19,138 nt of DNA from an uncultured Acetobacteraceae bacterium (GTDB lineage: Bacteria; Pseudomonadota; Alphaproteobacteria; Acetobacterales; Acetobacteraceae), in contig CALNAL010000232.1 of the NCBI GenBank assembly GCA_937874445.1, positions 1 through 19,138 on the forward strand, given 5' to 3'. Under the pieces are notes generated by a model. It was not told where the DNA came from, searched no databases, and saw only the letters and a program-made list of their open reading frames with translations. Positions 17,570-19,138 of this stretch are shown here, in pieces. Positions within the stretch are counted from its first letter, which is position 1. Each line of letters opens with the position of its first letter. The position numbers and the translations under genes are program-made.

Positions 17570-18910
17570 TCAGCCCGCGCGCGCGAGGCCGCCTTCGCGG
17601 ATGTGTGCGAGAGCGTCCTCCAGGGACAGCTCGACCCGCTCGCCGGAGGCGCGGCGCTTGAGCTCGACCCGCCCGGCCGCCGCCCCGCGCGGACCGACCA
17701 CGATCTGCCAGGGATGGCCGGAGAGGTCGGCGTCGGCGAACTTCACGCCGGCGCGCTCGGGGCGGTCGTCGTAGAGGGCCTCGGCGCCGAGGGCCTTGTA
17801 GGCGGCCTCGCACATCGCGTCGCAGGCGGCGTCGCCCTGCTTGAGGTTGAGGATCGCCGCCGCCCAGGGCGCCACGCTGTCGGGCCAGATGATGCCCGCG
17901 TCGTCGTGGCTGGCCTCGATGATGGCCCCCACCAGACGCGACACGCCGATGCCGTAGCTGCCCATGAAGGGGGTCAGCGGCTTGCCGTCGGGGCCGGCGA
18001 TGGAGAGCCCCATCGGCTCGCTGTACTTCTTGCCGAAGTAGAAGATGTGCCCCACCTCGATGCCCCGCCCCTCGCGACGGCGCTCCGCGGCCAGTCCGGC
18101 CCAGCGCGGGTCGGCGGCGTCGTGCTTCTCGTCGGTGGCGGCGTAGGGGGTGGTGATCTGGGTGAAGAAGCTCTCCAGGTCCTGCGGATTGGCGTAGTCG
18201 AAGGCGGACTTCAGCCAGTCCTGCTCCTCGAAGGCGGCGTCGTAATAGACGGCGCTCTCCCCGGTGGGCGCGAGGATGATGAACTCGTGGCTGAGGTTGC
18301 CGCCGATCGGGCCGCTCTCGGCCTGCATCGGGATGGCGTGCAGGCCCATGCGCTGGAAGCTGCGCATGTAGGCCAGCATCATGCGGCGGTAGGAGACCAC
18401 CGCGTCCTCGTAGGAGAGGTCGAAGGAGTAGCCGTCCTTCATGAGGAACTCGCGCCCGCGCATCACGCCGAAGCGGGGGCGCACCTCGTCGCGGAACTTC
18501 CACTGGATGTGGTAGAGCATCTGCGGCAGCTCGCGGTAGGACTTCACCGACTGGCGGAAGATGTCGGTAATCATCTCCTCGTTGGTCGGGCCGTAGAGCA
18601 TCTCGCGGTCGTGGCGGTCGCGGATGCGCAGCATCTCCGGGCCGTAGGCGTCATAGCGGCCGGAGGCGCGCCAGAGGTCGGCCGACTGGATGGTCGGCAT
18701 GAGGATTTCCTGCGACCCCGAGGCGTCCTGCTCCTCGCGCACGATCCGGGTGATCTTCTGCAGCACCCGCCAGCCCGAGGGCAGCCAGGCATAGATGCCC
18801 GCCGAGGTCTGGCGGATCATGCCGGAACGCAGCATCAGCCGGTGCGAGGCGATCTGCGCCTCGGCAGGGGTTTCCTTGAGGGTCGGCACGAGGCTGTGGG
18901 CGAGACGCAT
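17570..18910 (-). CDS. proS: Prolyl-tRNA synthetase, short form without editing domain
   Basis: 446 residues; charges tRNA-Pro with proline in the cytoplasm. Class II motifs are visible: TNEE (109-112), motif 2 KFRDEVRPRFGVMRGREF (138-155), and motif 3 GSYGIGVSRLVGAIIE (317-332), followed by an anticodon-binding domain (about 345-446). E. coli ProS is about 570 residues and carries an editing insert between motifs 2 and 3. That insert is absent here, as is usual in alphaproteobacteria. Only a weak GGA lies upstream of the ATG. It is the first gene of the proS-lolC-lolD operon. Confidence 0.97.
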   Translation of the reverse strand: MRLAHSLVPTLKETPAEAQIASHRLMLRSGMIRQTSAGIYAWLPSGWRVLQKITRIVREEQDASGSQEILMPTIQSADLWRASGRYDAYGPEMLRIRDRHDREMLYGPTNEEMITDIFRQSVKSYRELPQMLYHIQWKFRDEVRPRFGVMRGREFLMKDGYSFDLSYEDAVVSYRRMMLAYMRSFQRMGLHAIPMQAESGPIGGNLSHEFIILAPTGESAVYYDAAFEEQDWLKSAFDYANPQDLESFFTQITTPYAATDEKHDAADPRWAGLAAERRREGRGIEVGHIFYFGKKYSEPMGLSIAGPDGKPLTPFMGSYGIGVSRLVGAIIEASHDDAGIIWPDSVAPWAAAILNLKQGDAACDAMCEAAYKALGAEALYDDRPERAGVKFADADLSGHPWQIVVGPRGAAAGRVELKRRASGERVELSLEDALAHIREGGLARAG

Positions 18911-19138
18911 TTGGCAATCCGTTTAAAAGTGGGGGGCCGTTCAGGCAGGAGATTTTGCGGCGGACCCTAGAACATGCCGGGCTCCGTTTGAAGCACCGAT
19001 GCATACCGGCGCCCCGCGCGACGGGGATGCGCCGCGCCGTGCGCACGGCGATCGCGGAGAGGGACGGGTAAGCGAAGCAAGGCGAAGTCTTCTTTTCCTG
19101 AAGGAAAAGAAGCAAAAGGACTTTATTCTTTTGGCTCC
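18911..19138. other. Upstream region of proS, no gene seen
   Basis: 228 bases to the right edge. The proS promoter should lie here on the minus strand, but no convincing hexamer pair was found; TTTTAA at about 18924-18929 is a weak -10 candidate. The stretch 19000-19070 is very GC-rich. The last 60 bases change abruptly to A/T-rich sequence with hairpins. Open frames across it lack coherent coding character. Confidence 0.5.
19089..19133. repeat. Pair of adjacent hairpins, possible dispersed intergenic repeat
   Basis: CTTCTTTTCC (19089-19098) and GGAAAAGAAG (19103-19112) form a perfect 10-pair stem with loop TGAA. Immediately after it, CAAAAG (19113-19118) pairs with CTTTTG (19128-19133) around a 9-base loop. 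Its composition differs sharply from its surroundings. It resembles, from memory, A/T-rich repeats common between genes of Gluconacetobacter and Komagataeibacter. The element may continue past the window edge. Confidence 0.5.

Noticed and set aside
16277..18970. Long + strand open frame opposite lolD, lolC and proS (about 900 codons)
   Set aside because: It spans three convincing genes in antisense and its product is low-complexity, rich in His, Asp, Glu, Gly and Arg; a composition artefact.

Overview
The window is G/C-rich chromosomal DNA from an alphaproteobacterium, most likely an acetic acid bacterium (Acetobacteraceae). The grounds are the short prolyl-tRNA synthetase without an editing insert, the proS-lolC-lolD-dnaE neighbourhood, and an acetan/gum-like exopolysaccharide locus. 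The family-level call is inference. No tRNA, rRNA, CRISPR array, transposase or phage gene was seen.

Positions 1-86 hold the 3' end of an unidentified gene. An AT-richer leader (87-434) follows, with a good -10 hexamer and a terminator-like hairpin. Positions 435-6775 form a compact Wzx/Wzy-type polysaccharide operon on the + strand: an initiating sugar-phosphate transferase (GumD/WcaJ type), a GT4 glycosyltransferase, a Wzx flippase, a Wzy polymerase and a second GT4 glycosyltransferase. The last four are chained by 4-base ATGA overlaps. The operon runs on into a three-gene tail (6781-8532): a P-loop protein like a tyrosine-kinase domain but without the P-loop lysine, a PAP2 lipid phosphatase, and an exported SNase-like protein with altered active-site residues. 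A long hairpin that contains both stop codons separates this tail from a convergent GumB/Wza-like export lipoprotein (8576-9280, - strand). A GumC-like chain-length protein (9449-10942, + strand) is divergent from it.

From 10994 to 18910 everything lies on the - strand and is mostly housekeeping. In transcription order: proS, lolC, lolD (a tight operon), a small lipoprotein with an acidic Ser/Asp-rich tail, a TMEM175-family channel-like protein, and dnaE. The last 228 bases (18911-19138) lie upstream of proS and end in two adjacent hairpins that look like an intergenic repeat.

Taken together, the first 11 kb should build a lipid-linked repeat unit (GumD plus two GT4 enzymes), flip it (Wzx), polymerise it (Wzy), recycle the undecaprenyl carrier (PAP2), and control length and export (GumC/GumB). 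The least conventional part is the P-loop/PAP2/SNase-like tail. There the kinase-like half of a Wzc-type system appears as a separate, degenerate protein next to an apparent SNase pseudoenzyme. This is the best candidate for an undescribed function. The rest is recognisable, and no wholly new system can be demonstrated from sequence alone.
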